Origin: Bacillota bacterium
GTDB lineage: Bacteria; Bacillota; Sulfobacillia; Thermaerobacterales; Thermaerobacteraceae
Reading direction: 5' to 3'
DNA: 19,256 bases
Assembly: GCA_003242195.1 (NCBI GenBank)
Contig: QGUQ01000002.1
Location: 1-19,256 of the forward strand
Both the position numbers and the translations under genes were made by a program. Numbering within the stretch: the first letter of the stretch is position 1; every line of letters begins with the position of its first letter. Under the pieces are notes generated by a model. The model saw only the letters and a program-made list of their open reading frames with translations, was not told the DNA's origin and searched no databases. Below, piece by piece: positions 7,327-15,776 of the stretch.

Positions 7327-7335
7327 TGCCATAAT
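7327..7335 (+). promoter_or_regulatory. Extended -10 promoter upstream of queA
   Basis: TGCCATAAT combines TG-N (7327-7329) with CATAAT (7330-7335), five of six bases of the -10 consensus. It lies directly after the terminator and about 55 bp before the queA start. No good -35 is visible; TTGCGC at 7305-7310 is 19 bases away and inside the terminator stem. The layout mirrors the yebC promoter at 746-754. Confidence 0.5.
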
Positions 7336-7390
7336 TCGGTTTGACTGTTTTCCGTCGCGGGAAAGGACCGTCACCCAGGAAGGGATGGCC

Positions 7391-8524
7391 GTGCGCGTCG
7401 AGGATTTCGATTACGAGCTGCCCTCCGAGCTAATCGCCCAGCGTCCGCTGCCCGAGCGCGACGCGTCCCGCCTGATGGTGGTGGACCGGCGGACGGGACG
7501 GTGGCAGCACGCCCGTTTCCGCGACCTCCCCCGCTTCCTGCGGCCTGGCGACTGCCTGGTGCTGAACGACAGCCGGGTGCTTCCCGCCCGCTTGTACGGG
7601 CGGCGGCCCGGCGGGGGCCGCGTCGAGTTCTTGCTCTTGCGGCCGACGGATGGCGGTGGACGGTGGCTGGCCTTGGCGCGGCCGGGCCGCCGCCTGCGGC
7701 CGGGGGCGGTGGTCCTGTGCGGCGATGAGAACCCGCTGCGGGTCGAGGTCGAGGCTGTGACGGAGACGGGGGAGCGGGTGGTGCGCCTGGTCCCGCCCGC
7801 GGGGGAGACGGTGGAGGAGGCCCTGCACCGCCTGGGCCGCGTTCCGCTGCCCCCCTACATCCGGGAAGAACTGGATGACCCGGAACGCTACCAGACGGTG
7901 TACGCCCGGCACGAAGGCTCGGTGGCGGCGCCCACGGCGGGGCTGCACTTCACGCCCCAGCTCCTGGCCCGCCTGGAGGGGATGGGGGTGGCCCTGGCCC
8001 GCATCACCCTGCACGTGGGCCTCGGCACCTTCCGCCCCGTGACCGCGGAACGGGTCGAGGATCACGTCATGCACGCCGAGTATTACGAGGTGCCGCCCGA
8101 AGCGGCGCGGATCATCAACGACGCCCGCGCCCGGGGAGGGCGCGTCATCGCCGTGGGCACGACGGTGACCCGGACCCTGGAGACGGTGGCCGACGAGGTG
8201 GGTCGCATCCATCCCGGGCGCGGCTGGACCGACCTGTTCATCCGTCCCGGCTACCGGTTCCGGGCCATCGACGGCCTGATCACCAACTTCCACCTGCCGC
8301 GGTCGACCCTGCTCATGCTGGTGGCCGCCCTTCTGGGGCGGGAGCGCACGCTGGCGGCCTACCGCGAGGCGGTGGCCCGGCGGTACCGGTTCTTCAGCTT
8401 CGGCGACGCCATGCTGATCCTGGACGAGCCCTTCGCCGGCGGCGACGCCGGGGCTGGACCCGGGCCGGAGGGCGGGCACGGGTCCGAGCCCGCCGCCGGG
8501 AGCGAGGGGGTGTCGGGGCGGTGA
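7391..8524 (+). CDS. queA: S-adenosylmethionine:tRNA ribosyltransferase-isomerase
   Basis: 377 residues. QueA transfers and rearranges the ribosyl part of S-adenosylmethionine onto 7-aminomethyl-7-deazaguanine in tRNA, giving epoxyqueuosine. Seen: the N-terminus RVEDFDYELPSELIAQ; DASRLMV; NDSRVLPARLYGR (59-71); EGSVAAPTAGLHFTPQLL; HVGLGTF; and the C-terminal LITNFHLPRSTLLMLVAALLG. GTG 7391 gives the family-like start, with AGGAAGGG at 7377-7384 six bases upstream. An ATG at 7385 abuts that sequence and would add two residues. The last ~30 residues (Gly/Glu/Pro-rich) extend past the usual end. The stop overlaps the tgt GTG as GTGA. The frame is also open far upstream, into the rsgI tail; I treat that part as non-coding. 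Confidence 0.96.
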   Translation: MRVEDFDYELPSELIAQRPLPERDASRLMVVDRRTGRWQHARFRDLPRFLRPGDCLVLNDSRVLPARLYGRRPGGGRVEFLLLRPTDGGGRWLALARPGRRLRPGAVVLCGDENPLRVEVEAVTETGERVVRLVPPAGETVEEALHRLGRVPLPPYIREELDDPERYQTVYARHEGSVAAPTAGLHFTPQLLARLEGMGVALARITLHVGLGTFRPVTAERVEDHVMHAEYYEVPPEAARIINDARARGGRVIAVGTTVTRTLETVADEVGRIHPGRGWTDLFIRPGYRFRAIDGLITNFHLPRSTLLMLVAALLGRERTLAAYREAVARRYRFFSFGDAMLILDEPFAGGDAGAGPGPEGGHGSEPAAGSEGVSGR

Positions 8525-9690
8525 GCTTCGCCTTCACCGTGGAACACCGGGAGGCCCACAGCCGCGCGCGGGTGGGCCTGCTCAGCACCCCCCACGGGAC
8601 CGTGCGGACGCCCGCCTTCATGCCCGTGGGCACCCAGGCGGCGGTCAAGACCCTGTCGCCCCACGAGCTGCGGGAGGTCGGGGCCGAGATCGTGCTCAGC
8701 AACACCTATCACCTGTACCTGCGCCCCGGCGCGGCCGTGGTGGCGGCCGCCGGTGGCCTGCACCGCTTCATGGCCTGGGACGGTCCCATTCTCACCGACA
8801 GCGGCGGGTTCCAGGTGTTCAGCCTGGCCGGCCTCCGCCACGTGGACGATGACGGCGTGCGCTTCCGGTCCCACCTGGACGGCTCGGAGCACCGGTTCAC
8901 GCCCGAGCTGTCCATGGAGGTCCAGCGGGCGCTGGGCGCGGACATCATCATGTGCTTCGACGAGTGCCTGGAGTACCCGGCGGACCGGCAGCGGGCGGAG
9001 CGGAGCCTGCAGCGGACGACGGCCTGGGCGCGCCGCTGCCATGCCTTGTGGCGTTCCTGGGGCGACGGGCGTCAGGCCCTCTTCGGCATCGTGCAGGGCG
9101 GGGTCTACCCCGATCTCCGCCGGGAGGCGGCCCGAGCGCTAGTGGAGATGGACTTCCCCGGGTACGCCGTCGGCGGCCTGAGCGTGGGTGAGCCGCCCGA
9201 AGTGACGGTGCAGGTGCTGGAGGCCACGGTGCCGTGCCTGCCCGAGGATCGCCCGCGCTACCTCATGGGCGTCGGCTCCCCGGACCTGATCCTGGAGGCC
9301 GTCTGGCGGGGTATCGACATGATGGACTGCGTGCTGCCCACCCGCCTGGCCCGGCATGGGACGGTCTACACGTCCGAGGGGAAGCTGACGGTGCGGAACG
9401 CCGCCTTCGCCCGGGACTTCCGGCCGCTGGACCCGGCGTGCGACTGCTATGCCTGCCGGCACTTCACCCGGGCCTACATCCGGCACCTCTTGAAGGTGAA
9501 CGAGTCCCTGGGGATGCGGCTGACCACCATCCACAACCTGCGGTACCTCTTTCGCTTCATGGAGAGACTGCGGGAGGCCGTGGCCGCGGACCGCCTGCCT
9601 GCCTTCCGGGAGGAGTTCTACCGCGGGGAGGGCGCGGCACTGGGCTTTCGGCCGCCGGGAGGGGGCCGGCAGGAGGCGCCCCGCGCCTGA
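8521..9690 (+). CDS. tgt: tRNA-guanine transglycosylase (queuine tRNA-ribosyltransferase)
   Basis: 389 residues. Bacterial Tgt exchanges guanine-34 for preQ1 in tRNAs with GUN anticodons, the step before QueA. Seen: D93 in DSGGFQVFS (general acid/base); the substrate loop GGLSVGE; the nucleophile D269 in MMDCVLPTRLARHG; and the zinc ligands C307, C309, C312 (ACDCYACRH) and H338 (TTIHNLRYLF). All key residues of the bacterial enzyme are present, so a functional protein is expected. The GTG start at 8521 overlaps the queA stop and the reading begins FAFTVEHRE as in the family. The C-terminal ~15 residues are low-complexity. Confidence 0.98.
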   Translation: MSFAFTVEHREAHSRARVGLLSTPHGTVRTPAFMPVGTQAAVKTLSPHELREVGAEIVLSNTYHLYLRPGAAVVAAAGGLHRFMAWDGPILTDSGGFQVFSLAGLRHVDDDGVRFRSHLDGSEHRFTPELSMEVQRALGADIIMCFDECLEYPADRQRAERSLQRTTAWARRCHALWRSWGDGRQALFGIVQGGVYPDLRREAARALVEMDFPGYAVGGLSVGEPPEVTVQVLEATVPCLPEDRPRYLMGVGSPDLILEAVWRGIDMMDCVLPTRLARHGTVYTSEGKLTVRNAAFARDFRPLDPACDCYACRHFTRAYIRHLLKVNESLGMRLTTIHNLRYLFRFMERLREAVAADRLPAFREEFYRGEGAALGFRPPGGGRQEAPRA

Positions 9691-9735
9691 AGAATGGCGT
9701 TGGGGACAGACTACCGAGAGGAACGGGGTGGTGGC

Positions 9736-10017
9736 GTGCCAGGACAGCTGAATCCGGTCGTCAGCAATCTCCTGCTGTTCGCCGTCTTCATCGGCTTGAT
9801 GTGGTTCCTCATGATCCGGCCCCAACAGCAACAGCAGAGAAAGCGGCAGGAGATGCTGGCCCGGCTCAAGCCGGGCGACAAGGTGGTGACCATCGGGGGC
9901 GTGTTTGGCACGCTGACCCGGGTCGACGAGGACACGGTCCGCCTGCGCATCGCCGACAAGGTGGAGATCAAGCTGAGCCGCAACGCCGTGGCGCAGGTTC
10001 TGGGCAAGGAGGAGTGA
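9736..10017 (+). CDS. yajC: Preprotein translocase accessory subunit YajC
   Basis: 93 residues from GTG 9736. YajC is a small inner-membrane partner of the SecDF-SecYEG export complex. Seen: one membrane segment at about 8-27 (LLLFAVFIGLMWFLMI), then the family turn RPQQQQQRKRQEML, and the cytoplasmic domain LKPGDKVVTIGGVFGTLTRV. An in-frame ATG at 9694 would add 14 polar residues but has no Shine-Dalgarno site, being three bases from the tgt stop. GTG 9736 has G-rich sequence and GAGAGGAAC upstream. It follows tgt as in Bacillus and many other bacteria. secD/secF do not follow here. Confidence 0.93.
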   Translation: MPGQLNPVVSNLLLFAVFIGLMWFLMIRPQQQQQRKRQEMLARLKPGDKVVTIGGVFGTLTRVDEDTVRLRIADKVEIKLSRNAVAQVLGKEE

Positions 10018-10141
10018 GGACTGCGGGGCAGGGGGCCGTTCGCAAGGCGCTCCCGGCGCGGGCCTGCCAGCCGCCCCGCCGGGGCGCGGACGCTGGCGTT
10101 GCCCGCACCCCGCCGGTACCAGCGGAGGAGGCACACAAGGA

Positions 10142-11434
10142 GTGGCGACGACGACGAGCATCGACGCTCCAAATCCCTACCACGTAGCGCAGCACGAGAT
10201 CGGCCGCGCCTGCGAGGCGCTGAGGCTGGACCCGGCCGTCTACCGGCTGCTGTCCCGGCCCATGCGCTTCGTCGAGGTCGCCATTCCCGTGCGGATGGAC
10301 GACGGCCGCACCGAGGTGTTCGTGGGGTACCGCTCCCAGCACAACGACGCGCTGGGCCCCACCAAGGGCGGCATCCGCTTTCATCCCTCGGTGACGCCGG
10401 ACGAGGTCAAGGCCCTGTCCATGTGGATGACCCTCAAGTGCGCCCTCCTGGAACTTCCCTTTGGCGGGGGCAAGGGGGGCGTGGTCTGTGATCCGAAGCG
10501 GCTGTCGCCGCGGGAGCTGGAGGGCCTGAGCCGCGGCTACATCCAGGCCCTGGCCCAGGTCATGGGCGAGGAGAAGGACATCCCCGCACCGGACGTCTAC
10601 ACCAACCAGCAGGTCATGGCCTGGATCGCCGACGAGTTCAGCCAGATCCGGCAGCAGAACGCCTTTGCCATCGTAACCGGCAAGCCCCTGGTGATCGGGG
10701 GCTCCAAGGGACGCAACGAGGCCACGGCGCGCGGCGCGGTGACGGTGGTGCGGGAGGCGGCGCGGGTCATCGATCTGGACATCCGCCACGCCACGGCGGT
10801 GATCCAGGGGTACGGGAACGCGGGCAGCGTCGCCCACCGTTTGCTGTACGAGCTCGGGGTGCGGGTGGTCGCCGTCAGCGACTCGTCCGGGGGCATCTAC
10901 AACCCCGAGGGCCTGGACCCGCGGGCCGTCGCCGAACACAAGAGGGCCACCGGGAGCGTGACCGGATTCCCGGGCGCCCAGGTCATCTCCAACGAGGACC
11001 TGCTGGAGCTACCGTGTGATATCCTGTTACCGGCCGCCCTGGAGAACCAGATCACGGCCGGCAACGCGCCCCGCATCCGGGCCCGGCTGATCGGGGAGCT
11101 GGCCAACGGACCCACCACGCCGGAAGCCCACCGCATCCTGGTGGAGCGAGGGGTTCTGGTGCTCCCCGACATCCTGGCCAACGCCGGCGGCGTGACCGTC
11201 AGTTACTTCGAGTGGGTGCAGAACCTGACCCACTACTACTGGTCGGAGGAAGAAATCAACCAGCGCCTGGAGCAGCGCATGGTGGGCGCCTTCCGTCGCG
11301 TCTGGGAGGCTGCCCGCCAGCTGGGGACGGCCGACCTGCGGCTGGCCGCCTATGCGGTGGCGGTGCGGCGGGTGGCCGAGGCCATGGAGGTCCGCGGCTG
11401 GATCCATCGCACCGGCGCCAGCTTCCGTGCCTGA
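10142..11434 (+). CDS. Glu/Leu/Phe/Val-type amino-acid dehydrogenase, likely glutamate dehydrogenase
   Basis: 430 residues, matching NAD(P)-dependent hexameric glutamate dehydrogenases, which interconvert glutamate and 2-oxoglutarate plus ammonia. Seen: the glutamate-binding segment GPTKGGIRFHP (72-82); K99 in MTLKCALLELP; the catalytic lysine K111 in PFGGGKGG; PAPDVYTN (148-155) with the catalytic aspartate; and the Rossmann loop GYGNAGSVAH (223-232), then VAVSDSSGGIYNPEGL and LPDILANAGGVTVSYFEW. The PFGGGKGG and NLTHYYW features suit the RocG/GudB-like group, often catabolic and NAD-linked; the cofactor cannot be fixed by eye. GTG 10142 has GGAGGAG at 10124-10130. The 124-bp gap after yajC holds only short GC inverted repeats, with no clear promoter. 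Confidence 0.93.
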   Translation: MATTTSIDAPNPYHVAQHEIGRACEALRLDPAVYRLLSRPMRFVEVAIPVRMDDGRTEVFVGYRSQHNDALGPTKGGIRFHPSVTPDEVKALSMWMTLKCALLELPFGGGKGGVVCDPKRLSPRELEGLSRGYIQALAQVMGEEKDIPAPDVYTNQQVMAWIADEFSQIRQQNAFAIVTGKPLVIGGSKGRNEATARGAVTVVREAARVIDLDIRHATAVIQGYGNAGSVAHRLLYELGVRVVAVSDSSGGIYNPEGLDPRAVAEHKRATGSVTGFPGAQVISNEDLLELPCDILLPAALENQITAGNAPRIRARLIGELANGPTTPEAHRILVERGVLVLPDILANAGGVTVSYFEWVQNLTHYYWSEEEINQRLEQRMVGAFRRVWEAARQLGTADLRLAAYAVAVRRVAEAMEVRGWIHRTGASFRA

Positions 11435-11513
11435 AGGCCGCCGCGGGGGCGGTGCCGAGGACGGCGAAGGGACCGGCCGGGGCCGGTTCGTCCGGGAGGG
11501 GAGTCGAAGGGCG

Positions 11514-13124
11514 ATGGGAGAGGAGACCGTCGCTGAACGGGAGGCGGAGTTCCGGACCATCTCGGGCCTCCCCGTCAAGCGGGTGTACACGGCAGCGGAT
11601 CTGGAGGACTTCGACCCGGCGCGGGACCTGGGCGAGCCGGGCGAGTATCCCTTTACCCGCGGGATCTACCCGACCATGTATCGCGGCCGGCTCTGGACCA
11701 TGCGCCAGTACGCCGGCTACGCCACCGCCGAGGAGTCCAACCGGCGGTTCAAGTATCTGCTGGAGCAGGGGCAGACGGGGCTGAGCATCGCCTTCGACCT
11801 GCCGACCCAGATCGGCTACGATGCCGACCACCCCATGGCCGAGGGCGAGGTCGGCAAGGTGGGCGTGTCCGTCTCCTCCCTGGCCGACATGGAGGTGCTG
11901 CTGGACGGCATCCCCCTGGACCGCGTCAGTACCTCCATGACCATCAATGCGCCCGCGGCCATCCTGCTGGCCATGTACATCGCCGTGGCCGAGAAGCAGG
12001 GGGTACCGCCTGAGAAGCTGTCGGGCACCATCCAGAACGACATCCTGAAGGAGTATGTCGCCCGCGGTACCTACATCTTCCCGCCCGGGCCCTCCATGCG
12101 GCTGATCACCGACATCTTCGCCTACTGCTCGGAACACCTGCCCAACTGGAACACCATCAGCATCTCCGGTTACCACATCCGGGAGGCCGGCGCCACGGCG
12201 GTGCAGGAGGTCGCCTTCACGCTAGCCAACGCCAAGGCCTACGTGCGGGCGGCCCTGGACGCCGGGCTGGACATCGACCGCTTTGCGCCGCGGCTTTCCT
12301 TCTTCTTCAACGCCCACATGGACTTCTTCGAGGAGATCGCCAAGTTCCGGGCAGCGCGGCGGATGTGGGCGCGCATCATGCGCGAGGAGTTCGGGGCCAA
12401 GAACCCGCGCTCATGGATGTTGCGCTTCCACACCCAGACGGCGGGCTCGACGCTGACGGCCCAGCAGCCGGAGAACAACATCGTGCGGGTGACGCTGCAG
12501 GCGCTGATGGCCGTGCTGGGCGGGACCCAGTCGCTGCACACCAACGCCATGGACGAGGCCCTGGCCCTGCCCACGGACGAGACGGCGCGCATCGCCCTGC
12601 GCACCCAGCAGATCATCGCCTACGAATCGGGCGTCACCAACACGGTGGACCCGCTGGCGGGCAGCTACTTCGTCGAGTCCCTGACCAGCCGCATCGAGGA
12701 AGAGGCCCAGCGGTACCTGGACCGGATCGAAGAGATGGGCGGCGCCGTGGCCGCCATCGAGCGGGGCTTCATGCAGCGGGAGATCATGGAGGCCGCCTAC
12801 CGCTACCAGCGGGACGTGGAGTCGGGCCGGCGGGTCGTGGTGGGCGTGAACAAGTACGTGATCGAGGAGGAACCGCCCCGCAACCTGCTGCGCGTGGACC
12901 CGTCGGTGCGGGAGCGGCAAGTCCGTCGCCTGGAGGAGGTACGGCGCCGGCGCGACGCGGCGGAGGTGGAGGCCAGCCTGCGGGCGCTGGAGCAGGCGGC
13001 CCGGGGTACGGAGAACCTGATGCCCTACATCCTGCGCTGCGTCCGCGCCTACGCGACCCTGGGCGAGATCTGCGACACGCTGCGCCGCGTGTTCGGCGAG
13101 TACCGGCCGCCGGCCGACTTCTGA
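11514..13124 (+). CDS. Methylmalonyl-CoA mutase large (catalytic) subunit
   Basis: 536 residues: the substrate-binding barrel of the mutase only, so this is the split form with the B12 domain on the next gene. The reaction is (R)-methylmalonyl-CoA to succinyl-CoA, with adenosylcobalamin. Aligning to the numbering of the Propionibacterium enzyme, key residues are kept: Y52, T54 and R59 in YPTMYRGR; Y66 in MRQYAGY (the position filled by other residues in hydroxyisobutyryl- and isobutyryl-CoA mutases); R184; and H221 in SGYHIREAGA. Y66 supports methylmalonyl-CoA as substrate. ATG 11514 has GGGAGGGGAG at 11494-11503. The 79-bp gap after the dehydrogenase shows an ACCGGCC/GGCCGGT inverted repeat (11472-11487) but no promoter or cobalamin riboswitch. 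Confidence 0.96.
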   Translation: MGEETVAEREAEFRTISGLPVKRVYTAADLEDFDPARDLGEPGEYPFTRGIYPTMYRGRLWTMRQYAGYATAEESNRRFKYLLEQGQTGLSIAFDLPTQIGYDADHPMAEGEVGKVGVSVSSLADMEVLLDGIPLDRVSTSMTINAPAAILLAMYIAVAEKQGVPPEKLSGTIQNDILKEYVARGTYIFPPGPSMRLITDIFAYCSEHLPNWNTISISGYHIREAGATAVQEVAFTLANAKAYVRAALDAGLDIDRFAPRLSFFFNAHMDFFEEIAKFRAARRMWARIMREEFGAKNPRSWMLRFHTQTAGSTLTAQQPENNIVRVTLQALMAVLGGTQSLHTNAMDEALALPTDETARIALRTQQIIAYESGVTNTVDPLAGSYFVESLTSRIEEEAQRYLDRIEEMGGAVAAIERGFMQREIMEAAYRYQRDVESGRRVVVGVNKYVIEEEPPRNLLRVDPSVRERQVRRLEEVRRRRDAAEVEASLRALEQAARGTENLMPYILRCVRAYATLGEICDTLRRVFGEYRPPADF

Positions 13125-13197
13125 CCCGCGGGTGGGGATCCCGCTGGGGGAGCCGGCGAGAGGTCGAGGACGAAGCAGAGGAGAGGAGTCGGGGACG

Positions 13198-13632
13198 TTG
13201 GCTGGGGATCGTCCGATCCGGGTCTTGATCGCCAAGCCGGGACTGGACGGCCACGACCGCGGGGCCAAGGTGGTGGCGAGGGCGCTGCGGGATGCCGGAA
13301 TGGAGGTCATCTACAGCGGCTTGCGCGCCACCCCCCAGGAGATCGCCCGCGCCGCCCTGGAGGAGGACGTGGACGTGGTGGGCCTCTCCAGCCTCTCGGG
13401 TGCCCACGATCACTTCTTCCCGGCCGTGGTGCGGGCGCTGCGGGAGGCCGGCTTGGATGACGTGCTGGTCATCGGCGGCGGCGTCATCCCGCCCGATGAC
13501 GTGGAGGCCCTGAAGCGGGCCGGAGTGGCCGAGGTCTTCGGTCCCGGTACGCCGACGGAGCGCATCGTGGCCTTTATCCGCGAGCAGGTGGCAGCGCGGC
13601 GGCAGGCGGCCGGCGCCGGTGATCGCCCGTGA
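13198..13632 (+). CDS. Methylmalonyl-CoA mutase small subunit (cobalamin-binding domain)
   Basis: 144 residues, the length of a stand-alone B12-binding mutase subunit. Seen: the base-off/His-on signature D17-G-H19-D-R-G22 in KPGLDGHDRG, with H19 as the lower cobalt ligand; SSLSGAH near the second loop; and VIGGGVIPPDD for the nucleotide-tail pocket. It pairs with the catalytic subunit encoded just upstream. A TTG at 13198 is chosen as the start because GAGAGGAG (13181-13188) lies nine bases before it and the domain begins right after. A GTG at 13132 in the same frame would add a basic, unsupported leader. The stop overlaps the epimerase GTG as GTGA. Confidence 0.94.
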   Translation: MAGDRPIRVLIAKPGLDGHDRGAKVVARALRDAGMEVIYSGLRATPQEIARAALEEDVDVVGLSSLSGAHDHFFPAVVRALREAGLDDVLVIGGGVIPPDDVEALKRAGVAEVFGPGTPTERIVAFIREQVAARRQAAGAGDRP

Positions 13633-14036
13633 TCGCCGGCCGTTCCATCGACCACGTGGGCATCGCCGTCCGCGAGCTGGAGCCGGCCATTGGCCGCTAC
13701 GAGCTCCTGGGCTTCCGCCTGGCCGCCCGGGAGGTGGTGGCCGACCAGGGCGTCGAGGTGGCCTTCATGGCCCTGGACGGCGGGACCAGCGTCGAGCTCC
13801 TGGCGCCCTTGACGGAAGAGAGCGCCGTGGCCCGTTTCCTGGCCCGGCGGGGCGAGGGCATGCACCACCTGGCCGTGCTCGTGGACGACGTGCGGGCGGC
13901 GCTGGCGGAGGCCCGTGCCCGGGGCTGGCAGCCGGTGGATGCCGAGCCCCGGCGTGGTGCCCGCGGCAAGTGGATCGCCTTCCTGCACCCGCGGGACACG
14001 GGGGGCGTGCTCATCGAGCTCTGCCAGAAACCGTGA
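13629..14036 (+). CDS. mce: Methylmalonyl-CoA epimerase
   Basis: 135 residues, two-repeat vicinal oxygen chelate fold. It interconverts (S)- and (R)-methylmalonyl-CoA, linking the biotin-dependent carboxyltransferase product to the mutase substrate. Seen: IDHVGIAV with metal ligand H9; GVEVAFMALDGGTSVELLAP; GMHHLAVLVDDV with the second histidine at 79/80; and VLIELCQ with the terminal glutamate E130. The GTG 13629 start overlaps the mutase small-subunit stop, so it should be made in step with the mutase. Other VOC proteins exist, but motif and context make this call firm. Confidence 0.94.
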   Translation: MIAGRSIDHVGIAVRELEPAIGRYELLGFRLAAREVVADQGVEVAFMALDGGTSVELLAPLTEESAVARFLARRGEGMHHLAVLVDDVRAALAEARARGWQPVDAEPRRGARGKWIAFLHPRDTGGVLIELCQKP

Positions 14037-14082
14037 CGGGGCCGCGGGCGCGCTCCCGGCGAAGGTCGCTGCAGGGGAAAGG

Positions 14083-15648
14083 GTGGTAGGGCGCTTGGCC
14101 AGCATGCAGGAGAAGATCGAGCAACTTCGGGCCCGCCGCCAGCGCCTCGAGGCCGGCGGCGGGCCCGAGAGGGTAGCGCAGCAGCACGCCAAGGGCAAGC
14201 TGACGGCCCGGGAGCGGCTGGCGTTGCTGCTGGACCCCGGTACCTTCCAGGAGCTGGACCTGTTCGTCGAGCACCGGGCGCGGGAGTTCGGCATGGAGGG
14301 CAAGCAGGCGCCCGGCGACGGCGTGATCACGGGTTTCGGCCGCGTTGACGGCCGGCTGGTATACGTGTTCGCCCAGGATTTCACCGTGATCGGCGGCACC
14401 CTGGGCGAGATGCACGCCGCCAAGATCTGCAAGGTGATGGACCTGGCGCTGAAGGTGGGAGCGCCGCTCGTCGGGATCAACGACTCGGGGGGCGCCCGCA
14501 TCCAGGAGGGCGTGGCCGCCCTCGACGGCTTTGCCAAGATCTTCGCCCGCAACACGTGGGCGTCGGGAGTCATCCCCCAGATCTCCGTCATCATGGGGCC
14601 CTGCGCGGGAGGTGCGGTCTACTCGCCGGCCATCACCGACTTCGTGTTCATGGTCGAGGGCACCAGCCAGATGTTCATCACCGGGCCCGACGTGATCAAG
14701 GCGGTGACCGGCGAGGAGATCACCTTCGAAGAGTTGGGTGGGGCCGCCGCCCACACCCAGCGGAGCGGCGTCGCCCACTTCTACGCCCGCGACGAGCGGG
14801 AGTGCCTGGCCATGATCCGCCGGCTCCTGGGCTACCTGCCGGCGAATAACCTGGAGGACCCGCCCTTCGCCGACACGGGGGACCCGGTGGACAGGGCGGT
14901 ACCGGAACTGGAAGAGGCGGTGCCCACCGATCCCAACAAGCCATACGACGTACGGAAGGTCATCGAGGCGGTGGTGGATCGGGGCACCTTCCTGGAGGTG
15001 CATGAGCGCTTCGCCCGCAGCGCGGTCGTGGGGTTCGCCCGGCTGGGCGGGCAGGTGGTGGGCGTCGTCGCCAACCAGCCGCGGGTGCTGGCGGGGTGCC
15101 TGGACATCGACTCGTCCGACAAGATCGCCCGCTTCGTGCGTTTTTGCGACGCCTTCAACATCCCGCTGATCACGCTGGTGGACACGCCGGGCTACCTGCC
15201 GGGACGGACCCAGGAGCACGGCGGCATCATCCGCCACGGCGCCAAGGTGTTGTACGCCTACGCCGAGGCGACGGTGCCCAAGATCTCCCTGGTGCTGCGC
15301 AAGGCCTACGGCGGCGCCTACATCGCCATGTGCTGCCGCGGCCTGGGTGCCGACTACGCCCTGGCGTGGCCGACGGCGGAGATCGCCGTCATGGGTCCGG
15401 AGGGGGCGTGCAACATCGTCTTCCGGCGCGAGATCGCCCAGGCCGAGGACCCCGAGGCCATGCGCCGGCAGAAGGTACAGGAGTACCGCGAGGTCTTTGC
15501 CAGCCCCTACGTGGCCGCCGCGCGCGGCTATGTGGACGACGTCATCGAGCCGGCGCAGACCCGGGCGCGCCTGGCTGCCCTCCTGGCCAGCCTGGCGGGC
15601 AAGCGGGAGCAGCGCCCGGCGAAGAAGCACGGCAACATTCCCCTCTGA
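14083..15648 (+). CDS. Biotin-dependent acyl-CoA carboxyltransferase (propionyl-CoA carboxylase beta / methylmalonyl-CoA decarboxylase alpha type)
   Basis: 521 residues from GTG 14083 (AGGGG at 14073-14077); TTG 14095 and ATG 14104 are possible later starts. Both crotonase-like halves are present. In the N-half: APGDGVITGFGRV, NDSGGARIQEG and GPCAGGAVYSPAITDF. In the C-half: TPGYLPGRTQEHGGIIRHGA, KAYGGAYIAM, AWPTAEIAVMGPEGA and the usual end KKHGNIPL. It moves a carboxyl group between biotin and propionyl/methylmalonyl-CoA. The residue after GGAY is Ile (414), where propionyl-CoA carboxylases of actinomycetes have Asp. GGAYIAM resembles sodium-pump decarboxylase and transcarboxylase subunits. 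No biotin carboxylase gene is in the window, so carboxylase, decarboxylase and transcarboxylase roles all stay open. Confidence 0.93.
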   Translation: MVGRLASMQEKIEQLRARRQRLEAGGGPERVAQQHAKGKLTARERLALLLDPGTFQELDLFVEHRAREFGMEGKQAPGDGVITGFGRVDGRLVYVFAQDFTVIGGTLGEMHAAKICKVMDLALKVGAPLVGINDSGGARIQEGVAALDGFAKIFARNTWASGVIPQISVIMGPCAGGAVYSPAITDFVFMVEGTSQMFITGPDVIKAVTGEEITFEELGGAAAHTQRSGVAHFYARDERECLAMIRRLLGYLPANNLEDPPFADTGDPVDRAVPELEEAVPTDPNKPYDVRKVIEAVVDRGTFLEVHERFARSAVVGFARLGGQVVGVVANQPRVLAGCLDIDSSDKIARFVRFCDAFNIPLITLVDTPGYLPGRTQEHGGIIRHGAKVLYAYAEATVPKISLVLRKAYGGAYIAMCCRGLGADYALAWPTAEIAVMGPEGACNIVFRREIAQAEDPEAMRRQKVQEYREVFASPYVAAARGYVDDVIEPAQTRARLAALLASLAGKREQRPAKKHGNIPL

Positions 15649-15776
15649 GGCGCCCGGCGCGGCGAGGCCCGGAGGCAGGCCCACGGCCGGGGCGAGTGTC
15701 CGGGCGCCACCGCAGGTGAGCGCCGCGCGGCCGACCGTGCCCGTGGGCGCAAGGGGCCGGAAAAAGGGGGAGGGGC

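Noticed and set aside
6608..7390. Long open frame upstream of and in frame with queA
   Set aside because: It overlaps rsgI, gives a low-complexity product, and QueA homology begins only at about 7391 beside a ribosome-binding site. Kept only as the tail-frame finding.
7207..7390. preQ1 riboswitch before queA
   Set aside because: The leader after the -10 box is about 50 bases. I see no preQ1-type pseudoknot, only the upstream terminator.
10142..11513. Cobalamin riboswitch ahead of the mutase genes
   Set aside because: The gap before the large subunit is only 79 bp and shows no B12-box-like sequence.
14011..15684. 557-codon open frame on the - strand
   Set aside because: It mirrors the carboxyltransferase gene, whose product is clearly recognised. 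Long antisense frames are expected at this GC content and the translation shows no family motif.
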